Shown in pieces: positions 1 to 7,989 of a stretch of DNA of 64,000 nt (position 1 is its first letter; every line of letters begins with the position of its first letter). Source of the stretch: Candidatus Amulumruptor caecigallinarius (GTDB lineage: Bacteria; Bacteroidota; Bacteroidia; Bacteroidales; Muribaculaceae); contig JAMPDQ010000001.1 in NCBI GenBank assembly GCA_023665575.1, positions 41,424-105,423 of the forward strand, read 5' to 3'. A program made the position numbers and the translations under genes. The notes under the pieces were generated by a model that searched no databases, was not told the DNA's origin, and saw nothing but the letters and a program-made list of their open reading frames with translations.

Positions 1-195
1 GCTTCGGGAGAGGCTGATATGGCGTTCCAATTATTTGGGCGTCAGTGAAATAAATTGAAGATTCCAAATCGAAGTGCAATATTTGAGGCGTAATTTTCAG
101 TAGCAAGACATTCCTCTCTCCTTCTGGAGGGGGATGCCCGAGCGGCGGGGACGGCCTAAACCGCCCCCAAGAGCGGGTAGCGACGATGAGAAAAC

Positions 196-253
196 TGACA
201 ATACAAAAAAGGAGACCGAAGTCTCCCAAAGATTAATTAACTTTGTATTGTCA
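196..253. repeat. Nested palindrome in front of the transposase
   Basis: A perfect 12-bp inverted repeat, TGACAATACAAA (196-207) and TTTGTATTGTCA (242-253), encloses a second perfect hairpin GGAGAC-CGAA-GTCTCC (211-226). The right arm ends on the A of the transposase ATG. Hairpins placed here in insertion sequences commonly limit transposase expression from outside transcription; that role is inferred. Confidence 0.7.
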
Positions 254-1269
254 TGTACAAGCAACTAACCTTAGAGCAAAGATATACAATATTTTCTTTG
301 CGACAAAATGGCCTGACGTTACAGGCTATTGCTGAAGAGCTGCATAAGATTGAAACTGAGGCAGCTATAAATAGTGGACAGGCACCACCCGAGAAACCGA
401 GGAGTGCCTCAACCATAAGTCGCGAACTACGCCGCAACCGCACAAAAACCGGGCGGTACAATCCCAAGTCAGCACATGAGATGGCAATGGAAAAGCGCGA
501 GCGTATTGTCCGCAATACAGCGTTGAAGCCAGGGGTCTTAAACCGAGCGATTAAACTGCTGAAAGACAAACGTTGGTCATCAGAACAGATATCAGGTTCC
601 ATGAAGCTGGATGGAGAGCAAATATCTATAGAACGCATATATCAGGAAATACGCAAACGGCCCGAGCTTCATCAATACTGCCATCACAAGATGAAATACA
701 GACATCATCAGGAAAAACCTCGTAAATCAGCAGGCAAATCACTGATTCCCGACAGAGTCTCCATTCATGAACGCCCTAAGGAAGCTGACGGCACGCGCTT
801 TGGTGACTGGGAGATGGATCTTGTTATCGGCAAAGAACAGAAAAGTCAAGTTCTCACATTGTTTGAGAGAAGCCAGAGTTTCTTCCTTCAGACCAAACTC
901 CCATCTAAAAAACCCGCTGATGTCTCAGAAGCGGTGATTCTACTCCTTCGTCCATATAAACCGTTCGTACTCACTATCACTACAGATAATGGCGTTGAAT
1001 TTATGGATCATAAGAAGATATGCGAGGCACTTCAATGCACTGTTTATTTTGCCGATCCATATTGTTCCGGTCAAAAGGGCGGTGTCGAGAATATCAATAA
1101 AATTTTTCGAGAGTATTATCCAAAAGGGACTGATTTTCGAGAGATTGATCAAAAGGAAATGAACAAAGTGCAGTACCAAATCAATGAACGTCCAAGAAAA
1201 AAACTGGGCTTTTCAACCCCTAAAAAGGAGTTTTTCAAAAGAATTGCTAATTTTGCACTTGTCAGTTGA
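253..1269 (+). CDS. IS30-family transposase
   Basis: A 338-residue DDE transposase that would cut and join the ends of the surrounding element. The N-terminal 65 residues form the helix-turn-helix region (LTLEQRYTIFSLRQNG, then STISRELRRN), typical of IS30. The rve/DDE core shows D189 (in FGDWEMDLVIG), D245 (in TITTDNGVEF) and E279 (in GGVENINK); the D-to-E distance of about 34 is the IS30 spacing. The length is usual for the family and no frameshift or internal stop is seen, so the enzyme looks intact. A promoter-like TAACTTTG (238-245) sits only 7 nt before the ATG, with no matching -33 element. The stop codon lies inside one candidate right inverted repeat. Confidence 0.95.
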   Translation: MYKQLTLEQRYTIFSLRQNGLTLQAIAEELHKIETEAAINSGQAPPEKPRSASTISRELRRNRTKTGRYNPKSAHEMAMEKRERIVRNTALKPGVLNRAIKLLKDKRWSSEQISGSMKLDGEQISIERIYQEIRKRPELHQYCHHKMKYRHHQEKPRKSAGKSLIPDRVSIHERPKEADGTRFGDWEMDLVIGKEQKSQVLTLFERSQSFFLQTKLPSKKPADVSEAVILLLRPYKPFVLTITTDNGVEFMDHKKICEALQCTVYFADPYCSGQKGGVENINKIFREYYPKGTDFREIDQKEMNKVQYQINERPRKKLGFSTPKKEFFKRIANFALVS

Positions 1270-1299
1270 CTCTACAACTGCTTTTTCTTTTGTTCTAGT

Positions 1300-1330
1300 T
1301 TTGTAGTATCCGCTGATTGTGTTAACTTTG
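1300..1330 (+). promoter_or_regulatory. Bacteroidetes-type promoter for the toxin-antitoxin pair
   Basis: TTTG at 1300-1303 and TAACTTTG at 1323-1330 are separated by 19 nt, matching the Bacteroidetes consensus. The -7 element overlaps a candidate right end of the IS30 element, so the element may supply or have replaced the promoter. The antitoxin ATG is at 1387. Confidence 0.6.
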
Positions 1331-1386
1331 CATTGTCGTAGCGTTGATATGACTGCGGTATAACATTGTTATAACATTGACATTTT

Positions 1387-1605
1387 ATGACTCAGCTGAC
1401 TGTTTCTATAGAAAATCCCGATATGCTCCGCGACATCAAAAAGGCTATTAAGATGATTCGCGGTGTCGTGTCGGTAAAGACCGAACCCCCCAAGCCCAAT
1501 CCCGTCACTCTTGCCGCCATTAAGGAAGTTGAGAACGGAGAGGGCATCTATTGCGGCTCTTTTGACGATTACAAACGTATGGTCGCAAATCTTGACGATG
1601 TTTGA
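1387..1605 (+). CDS. Antitoxin of a YafQ-type toxin-antitoxin pair
   Basis: A 72-residue small protein, MTQLTVSIENPDMLRDIKKA onward, with a short N-terminal beta-strand/helix part and an acidic C-terminal tail (GSFDDYKRMVANLDDV) of the kind that wraps a partner toxin. Its stop overlaps the toxin start (ATG at 1598), the translational coupling expected for type II toxin-antitoxin operons. The role would be to neutralise the toxin and repress the operon through the N-terminal part. The assignment rests mainly on the neighbour: the downstream frame is clearly YafQ/RelE-like. The antitoxin reading frame is intact although the toxin frame is broken. Confidence 0.75.
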   Translation: MTQLTVSIENPDMLRDIKKAIKMIRGVVSVKTEPPKPNPVTLAAIKEVENGEGIYCGSFDDYKRMVANLDDV

Positions 1606-1869
1606 TTTATGTATCTCTCATCAATACAAGCGCGACCTTAAGCTTGCTCGCAAGCGTGGCCTTGATGAGGCTTTGCTTGACGAAATCTCTTGCTCTTGAT
1701 TCAAGGCAAACCTCTCCCCGCCAAACACAAAGACCATACTCTTAAGGGGGATTATAAAGGTTGTCGGGAGTGTCATATCACCTCCGACTGGCTGCTTATA
1801 TACTCGGTTGACAATGGGGTCAACCTCCTTACTCTTGTGCGTACAGGCTCGCACTCCGACCTGTTTTAA
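1598..1869 (+). pseudogene. YafQ/RelE-family toxin, frameshifted
   Basis: The first frame starts at ATG 1598, reads MFDLCISHQYKRDLKLARKR and ends at TGA 1697-1699. The rest of the toxin continues in another frame from about 1696: LIQGKPLPAKHKDH, then GCRECHITSDWLLIYSVDNG, then TGSHSDLF with a TAA at 1867. Joined, the two give about 90 residues, the normal length of YafQ-type mRNA interferases, including the conserved C-terminal histidine region. Eight nt separate the last conserved codon from the resumed frame, so loss of one base is the simplest cause. The break lies at a CTCTTGCTCTTG tandem duplication (1687-1698). No obvious slippery heptamer is seen, so programmed frameshifting is unlikely; a sequencing error is possible. 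Confidence 0.8.
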
Positions 1870-1871
1870 TT

Positions 1872-2135
1872 TTATCCCTGTCCACGCATAGCCCCCTGCT
1901 GATTCACTACTTCCATATTCGCACCCTGCTGCGCCTGCGCCATCAGCTGCGGACTTACCCCCTCGGGCACTTGCCCTGCCTCCAACTGCTCTTTCTGAGA
2001 TTGTATTGATTGCAGCAGTTCGTCCGCAAAGGGGAAGTTGCCGGCCTGCAGCAGCTGCTCTACGCTGATGGCCTGCTGCTGATACAGCTGCATCAGGAAG
2101 CCGTTGTCCATCGCTCTGTATGCCTGTCGGCATAG
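1872..2135 (-). pseudogene. C-terminal fragment, possibly of a phage portal protein
   Basis: An open frame of about 87 codons runs from just after an in-frame TGA (2136-2138) to a stop at 1872. It reads LCRQAYRAMDNGFLMQLYQQ, then SVEQLLQAGNFPFADELLQS, and ends in a Gln/Gly-rich tail. The frame is open upstream of its only early ATG (2111), as expected of a 3' gene fragment rather than a whole gene. The NFPFADELLQ stretch and Gln-rich end remind me of C-termini of phage portal proteins in Bacteroidales prophages, but this is from memory and weak. It converges on the broken toxin with a 2-nt gap. Confidence 0.4.
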
Positions 2136-2297
2136 TCAGCAGGCCAATTTATGATATATAAAATGCACATCGTATAGCCCCAAAAGTGGGAATTTTGGCC
2201 TGATTTTTGCCTTTTTTGATGGCTCAAAAATAGAAAAAAGACCACAAATTAACCACAGAAAGTGATTAATTTTCAGTCTTTTATCTTATTGTTTATT

Positions 2298-2373
2298 TGG
2301 AGCCGCGAGTGGGACTCGAACCCACGACCTTTTCGTTACGAATGAAATGCTCTACCAACTGAGCTATTGCGGC
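2298..2373 (-). tRNA. tRNA-Thr (anticodon CGT)
   Basis: Read on the minus strand it folds as a full cloverleaf of 76 nt including an encoded CCA (2300-2298). The acceptor starts GCCGCAA, the D arm is GCTCAGTTGGTAGAGC, the anticodon loop is TTCGTAA (anticodon CGT, threonine) and the T arm is GTGGG-TTCGAGT-CCCAC. Two stem positions are A-C mismatches: 31-39 in the anticodon stem and 6-67 in the acceptor stem. Confidence 0.93.
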
Positions 2374-2433
2374 TTTTTTGTGCGCTTACTGCCTCCGGCC
2401 CTTTGCGCTTCTCGCCTCCGGCGTTTGCTTCTG

Positions 2434-2464
2434 CAAATTTAATAAATTTTATGCAACATGCAAA
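2434..2464 (-). promoter_or_regulatory. Promoter of tRNA-Thr
   Basis: On the minus strand TTTG (2464-2461) and TAAATTTG (2441-2434) are 19 nt apart, a full match to the Bacteroidetes consensus. The start point would be near 2427, about 55 nt before the tRNA. Confidence 0.65.
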
Positions 2465-2501
2465 ATATGTGGAAATGTTATCATATTTGACGCGCGCTTT
2501 G

Positions 2502-3896
2502 TTATGCAACAAAGGCCTTGTTCTGCCATTTGCGCGACTCCCAACGGCGTATGAACACCACTCCTCTGACGTTTTCATCGAGTGCAAACATCCACCACAT
2601 CCCGAGAATGCCGAAACCGAAGGTTACGCCAAATAAATATGCGCATACCACAGCTATGCTCCACATCCACACCAATCCAACATAAAATGGATAATTCACA
2701 TCTCCGGCTGCCTGAAGCACATTTACGAACAGTATGTTAAGCGGACGCCCTATCTCAAGCACCACGTCTATCCACAAAATAGCGACACATAATGATATGA
2801 TTTGCGGGTTGTCGGTGAGTCCCGACATAATCTGCGGCCCGGCCAATGCTATCAACAATGAAAAGAGAAGTGTCCACACCAATGCCACCCTCATCACATA
2901 TTTTCCCATCAGATATGCTCCCTGCCAGCGGCCGGCTCCCACAAGATGCCCTACGCATATGGCGCCGGCGTGTGAAACCGCTATCGAAAACAGATATACA
3001 TACATCACTATATTCACGCAATATGTGCGCGAGGCCAGCGATTCCATGCCAAGCGATGTGATGAAATATGCTATCACCAATTGCGAACAATTGTAGCTGA
3101 ATTGCTCGCCGGCCGAAGGCAGCCCAATTTTCATCAGATTCCGAAATTCTTCCCCCGGCCACTTGCGGAATATGTGTGTGGGGAATCGTGAAATCGTGGT
3201 GCGAAACACTATCACAGCTAATGTCACCATGGCTATCATCCTGCACACAGAAGTGGAAATAGCCGCTCCATTCACTCCAAGAGCCGGCACTCCGAATTTC
3301 CCGAATATCAATGCGTAATTCCCAAATATGTTGAGACAATTCACCACAAGAATAACAAGCATCGGATACACCGCCTTGTTGTTGGAGCGAAGCACTGCCG
3401 AAAGTGTGAGTTGTAACGCCTGAAAAAATGCGAAGGCTCCCACAATTTCCATGTAGCCATTGCCCTCGCGCAACATCTCCCCCTCCAGACCCAAAGCCGA
3501 CAATATTTCATCGGAATATACACACAGCACCGAGCTGACGAAGAGTCCGAAAAGCAGATTCACAACCAACGACACTCCAATCACTGACTCCATTCGCTTT
3601 CTCAATCCGGCGCCGAGATATTGGCTGCAAAGCACGGATGTGCCGAGATTAATCACCTCGAATATGATGAATGTAAATGCAATCAGCTGATTGGCAAGCC
3701 CCACAGCTGCAACGCTCGCATCAGAATGACGCGAGAGCATGAATGTGTCGACTGCCCCCAATGTCATGATCAGAAGTGTCTCCACCAATATCGGAAGTGT
3801 AAGAGACGCCAGCTCACGCTTCAGTGCCGAACGCGGACGCACCATAGCGCCTACGCGCCCCGGCAATGCCGCTATTGTGCCTGTAGCCATGCTCAT
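2502..3896 (-). CDS. MATE-family multidrug/metabolite exporter
   Basis: A 464-residue inner-membrane protein with about twelve hydrophobic segments and two homologous halves, as in MATE (NorM/DinF) cation-coupled exporters. The family signature region is present near the N-terminus ([20 protein letters not shown], then an alpha-helical stretch with [10 protein letters not shown]). Length is normal. The ATG overlaps the trmD stop (ATGA), so it is probably translated by coupling from trmD. A second in-frame ATG two codons later is an alternative start. The substrate cannot be told from the sequence. A short hairpin (2497-2514) overlaps the stop codon but has no U tract. Confidence 0.92.
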   Translation of the reverse strand: MSMATGTIAALPGRVGAMVRPRSALKRELASLTLPILVETLLIMTLGAVDTFMLSRHSDASVAAVGLANQLIAFTFIIFEVINLGTSVLCSQYLGAGLRKRMESVIGVSLVVNLLFGLFVSSVLCVYSDEILSALGLEGEMLREGNGYMEIVGAFAFFQALQLTLSAVLRSNNKAVYPMLVILVVNCLNIFGNYALIFGKFGVPALGVNGAAISTSVCRMIAMVTLAVIVFRTTISRFPTHIFRKWPGEEFRNLMKIGLPSAGEQFSYNCSQLVIAYFITSLGMESLASRTYCVNIVMYVYLFSIAVSHAGAICVGHLVGAGRWQGAYLMGKYVMRVALVWTLLFSLLIALAGPQIMSGLTDNPQIISLCVAILWIDVVLEIGRPLNILFVNVLQAAGDVNYPFYVGLVWMWSIAVVCAYLFGVTFGFGILGMWWMFALDENVRGVVFIRRWESRKWQNKAFVA

Positions 3897-4579
3897 TTCA
3901 TATCCTCCGCGAGCAAGTCGGGGCGCAGTCGGCGTGTACGCTCCAACGCCTGCTCATAGCGCCAATCCGCTATTTTTGCCTCATGCCCCGACAATAGTAT
4001 ATCGGGAACTTTCCATCCTTTATAATCCGCCGGACGCGAATACACGGGCGGAGCCAGCAGCCCGTCTTGAAATGAGTCGGAAAGGGCAGACTGCTCATCA
4101 CCAATCACACCAGGCAACAACCTCACCACAGCATCGGCTATCACGGCACCCGGCAATTCTCCGCCGGTTAGCACATAATCTCCTATGGATATTTCTTTTG
4201 TGACAAGATGCTCCCGAACACGCCAATCCACCCCCTTATAATGTCCGCAGAGGATGATTATGTTATTCAACAACGAAAGGGAGTTGGCCATGGGCTGATT
4301 AAAAGTTTCCCCGTCGGGGCTCGTGAAAATCACTTCGTCATATTCACGCTCCGAGCGCAATTGCGTGATACACGCATCTATAGGCTGTATCTGCATCACC
4401 ATCCCGGCTTCCCCGCCAAATGGATAGTCATCCACCTTCCTGTGTCGACTGGTGGTGTAATCGCGCAGATTATGCACCACAATCTCCGCGAGCCCTTTGT
4501 CGCAGGCCCGCTTAAGAATCGAACACCCGAAGAACGATTCAAGCATCTCGGGCATCACGGTGAGTAAATCTATTCTCAT
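3893..4579 (-). CDS. trmD: tRNA (guanine-37-N1)-methyltransferase
   Basis: A 228-residue SPOUT methyltransferase that methylates G37 next to the anticodon using SAM, preventing +1 frameshifts. It begins with the family's typical [12 protein letters not shown]. The knotted SAM site is recognisable in [14 protein letters not shown] and in [13 protein letters not shown]. The length is slightly short of E. coli TrmD (about 255) but usual for Bacteroidetes. A promoter-like TAACTTTG (minus strand 4591-4584) lies 4 nt before the ATG, so the mRNA might be nearly leaderless. The MATE gene follows by a 4-nt overlap. Confidence 0.96.
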   Translation of the reverse strand: MRIDLLTVMPEMLESFFGCSILKRACDKGLAEIVVHNLRDYTTSRHRKVDDYPFGGEAGMVMQIQPIDACITQLRSEREYDEVIFTSPDGETFNQPMANSLSLLNNIIILCGHYKGVDWRVREHLVTKEISIGDYVLTGGELPGAVIADAVVRLLPGVIGDEQSALSDSFQDGLLAPPVYSRPADYKGWKVPDILLSGHEAKIADWRYEQALERTRRLRPDLLAEDMK

Positions 4580-4604
4580 GATGCAAAGTTAATGAATAAA
4601 CAGG

Positions 4605-4642
4605 AAAAAACCTTTTCCCAAGAATCCGGGAAAAGGTTTTTT
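4605..4642 (-). terminator. Terminator after the inositol-phosphate synthase gene
   Basis: A perfect 15-bp stem: AAAAAACCTTTTCCC (4605-4619) and its complement (4628-4642) with an 8-nt loop. Runs of A and T at the base make it able to work in both directions; it lies downstream of the gene ending at 4706. Confidence 0.85.
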
Positions 4643-4647
4643 AATCA

Positions 4648-4669
4648 TTTTTATGAAACAGACTCCTAA
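4648..4669 (+). repeat. Dispersed repeat arm, copy 1
   Basis: TTTTTATGAAACAGACTC followed by CTAA. The same arm recurs in other intergenic gaps (about 20349, 23461, 30521, 48333, 59617 and 59656). Confidence 0.6.
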
Positions 4670-4705
4670 TCTTCAGTCAGCTGTCCTGACCATTACAAGT
4701 CTTCA

Positions 4706-6034
4706 TCAGTCGATTTCTTCATCAGCTTCGTAGCCACCCATCTCGCGGATGGCATTCTTCAGCATCGTATATTGCTGGAAGAGATGATTCACAGGCACTT
4801 CCCCTTTTGTATAATCGTGCATCGGGCTCTTCAGGAAGAAGCTGAGGAAGCGCTGGATTCCGTGACGCCCGGCACGCATGGCGAGGTCGCTGAGCAACAC
4901 AAGGTCAAGACAGAGAGGAGCGGCGAGGATTGAGTCGCGGCAGAGGAAGTTAATCTTGATCTGCATCGGATATCCCATCCAGCCGAAGATATCAATATTG
5001 TCCCAGCCCTCCTTGTTGTCGTTGCGCGGAGGATAGTAGTTGATGCGCACCTTGTGATAATATTGTGTGTCTTCATCATTGCCGTGGCCATAAAGGTCGG
5101 GCTGCTCTTCGGGCACAAGGATACTCTCTAACGTGGAAAGCTTTGAAACTTCCTTTGTGCGGAAATTGGCGGGCTCATCAAGCACAAGTCCATCGCGGTT
5201 GCCGAGGATATTTGTAGAGAACCAACCGCTGAGGCCGAGGCAACGAGTGCCGATGATAGGAGCAAAACCTGACTTCACAAGCGTTTGGCCTGTCTTGAAA
5301 TCCTTGCCTGCTATCGGCATGCCTGTCTTCTCTGAAAGTTCCCACATTGCCGGGATGTCAACAGTAGTGTTAGGCGCTCCCATAATGAAGGGGCAACCTT
5401 CTGAGAGAGCAGCGTAGGCATAGCACATCGATGGAGCAATATGCTCTTTGTCGTCGGCCTTCATTGCAGCCTCAAGAGATGCTGTTGATGCATGAATCTT
5501 CTCGTCAACCGGAACATACACCTCGGTTGAAGCGGCCCAAAGCACAACAACGCGCTCCACACCTGTTTCCTGCTTGAAACGACGGATGTCTTCGCGAATC
5601 TGCTCTGTCATATCCCAACGGTCTTTCACTTTCTTCACATTGTCACCGTCAAGACGCTTTGCATAATTATGGTCGAATGCTGCCTTCATGGGCTTGATTG
5701 CCTCAAGCTCTTCTTTGACCGGATTGATATCTTTCTCTTTCAACACCTCTGCATTGATTGCCGATTCGTAAGCGTTGGCCGGATATACATCCCACGCACC
5801 AAACACGATGTCGTTAAGGTCGGCCAGAGGCACAATATCCTTGTAATGCAAATATTTCTTGTCTGCTCCGCGACCCACTCTGATTTTGTCATATTGGGTC
5901 ATCGAGCCGATGGGCTTCGCGAGTCCCTTGCGGGTCATCAATACTCCGGTCATGAATGTAGATGACACGGCGCCGAGTCCTACCACTAAAACTCCGAGTT
6001 TACCCTTGGGAGCTTCTGCTTTCTTTGTTGACAT
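4706..6034 (-). CDS. Myo-inositol-phosphate synthase
   Basis: A 442-residue NAD-dependent enzyme converting glucose 6-phosphate to inositol phosphate, the entry step of inositol-lipid synthesis. The Rossmann motif is at residues 14-30 (VLVVGLGAVSSTFMTGV). Later blocks typical of the family are seen, for instance GAPNTTVDIPAMWELSEKTG, AGKDFKTGQT and LGLSGWFSTNILGNRDG. The length and lack of long insertions fit the bacterial form. It is on the same strand as, and 274 nt downstream of, the HAD-CDP-alcohol transferase-ATP-grasp-nucleotidyltransferase set, which completes an inositol-lipid pathway. A strong hairpin terminator follows. The gap upstream suggests its own promoter, though none matches the consensus well. 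Confidence 0.93.
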   Translation of the reverse strand: MSTKKAEAPKGKLGVLVVGLGAVSSTFMTGVLMTRKGLAKPIGSMTQYDKIRVGRGADKKYLHYKDIVPLADLNDIVFGAWDVYPANAYESAINAEVLKEKDINPVKEELEAIKPMKAAFDHNYAKRLDGDNVKKVKDRWDMTEQIREDIRRFKQETGVERVVVLWAASTEVYVPVDEKIHASTASLEAAMKADDKEHIAPSMCYAYAALSEGCPFIMGAPNTTVDIPAMWELSEKTGMPIAGKDFKTGQTLVKSGFAPIIGTRCLGLSGWFSTNILGNRDGLVLDEPANFRTKEVSKLSTLESILVPEEQPDLYGHGNDEDTQYYHKVRINYYPPRNDNKEGWDNIDIFGWMGYPMQIKINFLCRDSILAAPLCLDLVLLSDLAMRAGRHGIQRFLSFFLKSPMHDYTKGEVPVNHLFQQYTMLKNAIREMGGYEADEEID

Positions 6035-6308
6035 AATTTAATAGTGTGTTGTTTGTTTCTTAATTTACAGCACTTTCGGGCAAGCAATGACCGCCCTGTG
6101 ATGCTTCTTCATGATATTCGCACCCTCAAAAAGGCGCATAAGCTCAATTAGCGTTGCTAAATTATTATCTATTTCGCATTCAGCAAAACATTTTGAGCCT
6201 TTTTTATTTATCAAAATTCTTAAATTTTGTTAATTTTACGCAATATCGTTAATTTTAGTTAAACTACAGGCTTATTCGTAATAATGTGTTAATTATCATT
6301 AACGATGC
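6035..6308. other. AT-rich intergenic region before the inositol-phosphate synthase gene
   Basis: No gene is seen. The stretch 6190-6308 is very AT-rich and contains GTTAATTTTA-like direct repeats (around 6228-6260). No convincing TTTG/TAnnTTTG pair facing the synthase was found. It probably holds that gene's promoter and the end of the upstream operon. Confidence 0.4.
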
Positions 6309-7040
6309 TCAACCCTCTTTGTCAAGCAATATTTCTGTCAGCCGCTCTATTTCCGTTATGACATTACTGTGTATCGGGGCATTCTCCTCGTCTGTCCAGC
6401 CATTGCCCTTCAGCCATATTGCCTGACACCCGATTTGCTCTGCCGGCACAATATCCTTTTTGTAAGAGTCGCCAATCACCAGCACATCCGACGGCATAAG
6501 GCCGAGCGCCTTTACTCCATGCTCAAATATGCGGGGGTCGGGCTTGCGTATGCCAAGCACGGAGCTCTCGATTATGGCCCGAAAATATTGGCGGAGTTCG
6601 AAATCCCGCAGCACAGTGTCTATATTACCATAGAAATTCGACACCATCACCATCGGATATTTCTGCGACAATGCCTCAAGCACGGGAGCCGCCTTTTGGG
6701 TGAAGTTATGTGCGCTTTCGTAACATTCGGCTGCCACTCTCTCGGTTTTCTCCTCAACTGCATCAGGCGACATAAGCCCGCTACGCACAAGGAATTCCAG
6801 CTCGATTTTCACTTTTATTTTCAGCATGTCATGAAAATCGTGTGCCGGAAGAATATGACGCACACGCGCCAACTCGCGCTCTGCATACACATACGCCTCG
6901 CGGAATTCGGCATTATTCACCTCTACGCCGGCATTTTGATAGGCCCGCCATATCACATGGCTCCAATGTTCGCCGCCCGTGTCGAGCGTGCCTCCATAAT
7001 CAAAAATTAGGCCTTTGATTTTTGAAACATCAATATTCAT
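6309..7040 (-). CDS. HAD-superfamily phosphatase of the inositol-lipid cluster
   Basis: A 243-residue HAD hydrolase. Motif I is FDYGGTLDTGG (about residues 13-23); the usual DxD is DYG here, so the second Asp, normally the general acid, is replaced by Gly (FDYGGTLD retains the Asp nucleophile D14 and the later TLD). Motif II lies in MVMVSNFYGN, motif III/IV in GIRKPDPRIFEHG and VLVIGDSYKKDIVPA. The cap-1 helical domain lies between. It overlaps the CDP-alcohol transferase gene by 11 nt. By position it is a candidate for removing the phosphate from phosphatidylinositol phosphate, a step known from Bacteroides inositol lipids, but YjjG-like nucleotidase activity is possible. Confidence 0.85.
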   Translation of the reverse strand: MNIDVSKIKGLIFDYGGTLDTGGEHWSHVIWRAYQNAGVEVNNAEFREAYVYAERELARVRHILPAHDFHDMLKIKVKIELEFLVRSGLMSPDAVEEKTERVAAECYESAHNFTQKAAPVLEALSQKYPMVMVSNFYGNIDTVLRDFELRQYFRAIIESSVLGIRKPDPRIFEHGVKALGLMPSDVLVIGDSYKKDIVPAEQIGCQAIWLKGNGWTDEENAPIHSNVITEIERLTEILLDKEG

Positions 7041-7989
7041 TATTTCTTATTTTTTTAATCATTGCGCTGCATATATGCTCATGGCGCACCACCATATACA
7101 CAAGTATGAAATTTAGCACCGTCAGCTCAAAGGCAAAATAAAGCCAGGGCATGCCAAACACCAGCACCGATGCAAACAACGCTATTGTTCTAACGTTGAA
7201 CGACAGTATATTGGTATATTTCATTAGTGGGAGACTTCTGCTTCTGAAATCATTTCTGAATTTTTCGGGAATTTCTCCATGAAATTTCTCTCTCAGCAAT
7301 TTTCTCAATGCCTGCATGCGCGGTGTGCGTTTCTCTTGCGACACGGTATAGTTGAGATAGAATGTCATAACAAGCTTGCTCCAGAAATTGTGTTTCCAGC
7401 TCAGTGCGGAATATTTTTCGCGCAGGTCGCCGGAATTCTCCAATTCGCTTCCCGTCTTCCCTTTTATAAAAAACAGATGAAACTGCCTGTAATAGTCGGC
7501 CATGGCCGCCTGTGTGCCATGGCATATCCCGGTCACAATCGCCATCACCCATATCACCAGGTGATGGGCCATAAAAAATTCGGATGTGACATTTTCCCGA
7601 AGGCAGATTGCTATATAAATTGATGCGAACCAAAGGTCGCCGCTTAGCCCGTCAAGTATGCGCCCTATGCGTGAATATTTGCCGGTCATTCGCGCGAGCT
7701 GGCCATCTGCGCTGTCGAACGAATCGGCCCATACCAATAGGAACGCCCCCAATAGATTCCACCATATATTATTGAAATACAAGCATATCCCTGCTCCCAC
7801 CCCAAGAAATATAGAGGCAATTGTGATTGCATTCGGGGTGACTCCCAACTTTCTTGCGAGAAGCGCCCAAGCATATCCTATCGGCCTGTAAAAGTAGAGG
7901 TCGATATGCTCTTCGGTATCCATCGACTTCAATGTGGACTGGTATTCGCTTCTTATGTCTCTTTTTTGTGCTGCCATTATTTCTTCCAC
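7030..7989 (-). CDS. CDP-alcohol phosphatidyltransferase, candidate inositol-phosphate transferase
   Basis: A 319-residue integral membrane enzyme. The CDP-alcohol motif spans residues 92-118: D92-x2-D95-G96-x2-A99-R100-x8-G109-x3-D113, but the last Asp is at 118, one residue later than the standard x3 spacing. Hydrophobic helices occur around residues 55-90, 118-150 and 265-310. It would join phosphoinositol to a lipid, using either CDP-diacylglycerol or a CDP-inositol made by the neighbouring nucleotidyltransferase. An in-frame ATG at codon 5 (7977) overlaps the upstream stop as TAATG and may be the true start. The long hydrophilic section (about residues 160-255) is unusual for small family members. 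Confidence 0.88.
   Translation of the reverse strand: MEEIMAAQKRDIRSEYQSTLKSMDTEEHIDLYFYRPIGYAWALLARKLGVTPNAITIASIFLGVGAGICLYFNNIWWNLLGAFLLVWADSFDSADGQLARMTGKYSRIGRILDGLSGDLWFASIYIAICLRENVTSEFFMAHHLVIWVMAIVTGICHGTQAAMADYYRQFHLFFIKGKTGSELENSGDLREKYSALSWKHNFWSKLVMTFYLNYTVSQEKRTPRMQALRKLLREKFHGEIPEKFRNDFRSRSLPLMKYTNILSFNVRTIALFASVLVFGMPWLYFAFELTVLNFILVYMVVRHEHICSAMIKKIRNNEY

Larger units (their letters stand above)
194..1337 (+). mobile_element. IS30-family insertion sequence (IS4351-like)
   Basis: One transposase gene is flanked by related short ends. The left end carries TGACAATACAAA (196-207). Two candidate right ends match its reverse complement: TTTTGCACTTGTCAGTT (1251-1267), which contains the transposase stop codon, and TTTGCATTGTC (1327-1337, one mismatch over 11). 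The second gives a length of about 1.14 kb, close to what I recall for IS4351-type elements, so I extend the element to it. No clear target-site duplication was found, and the exact ends are uncertain. Confidence 0.7.

Noticed and set aside
1621..2133. 170-residue minus-strand frame across the toxin and phage fragment
   Set aside because: It is a shadow of the frameshifted toxin and the portal-like fragment; its composition is unlike a real protein.
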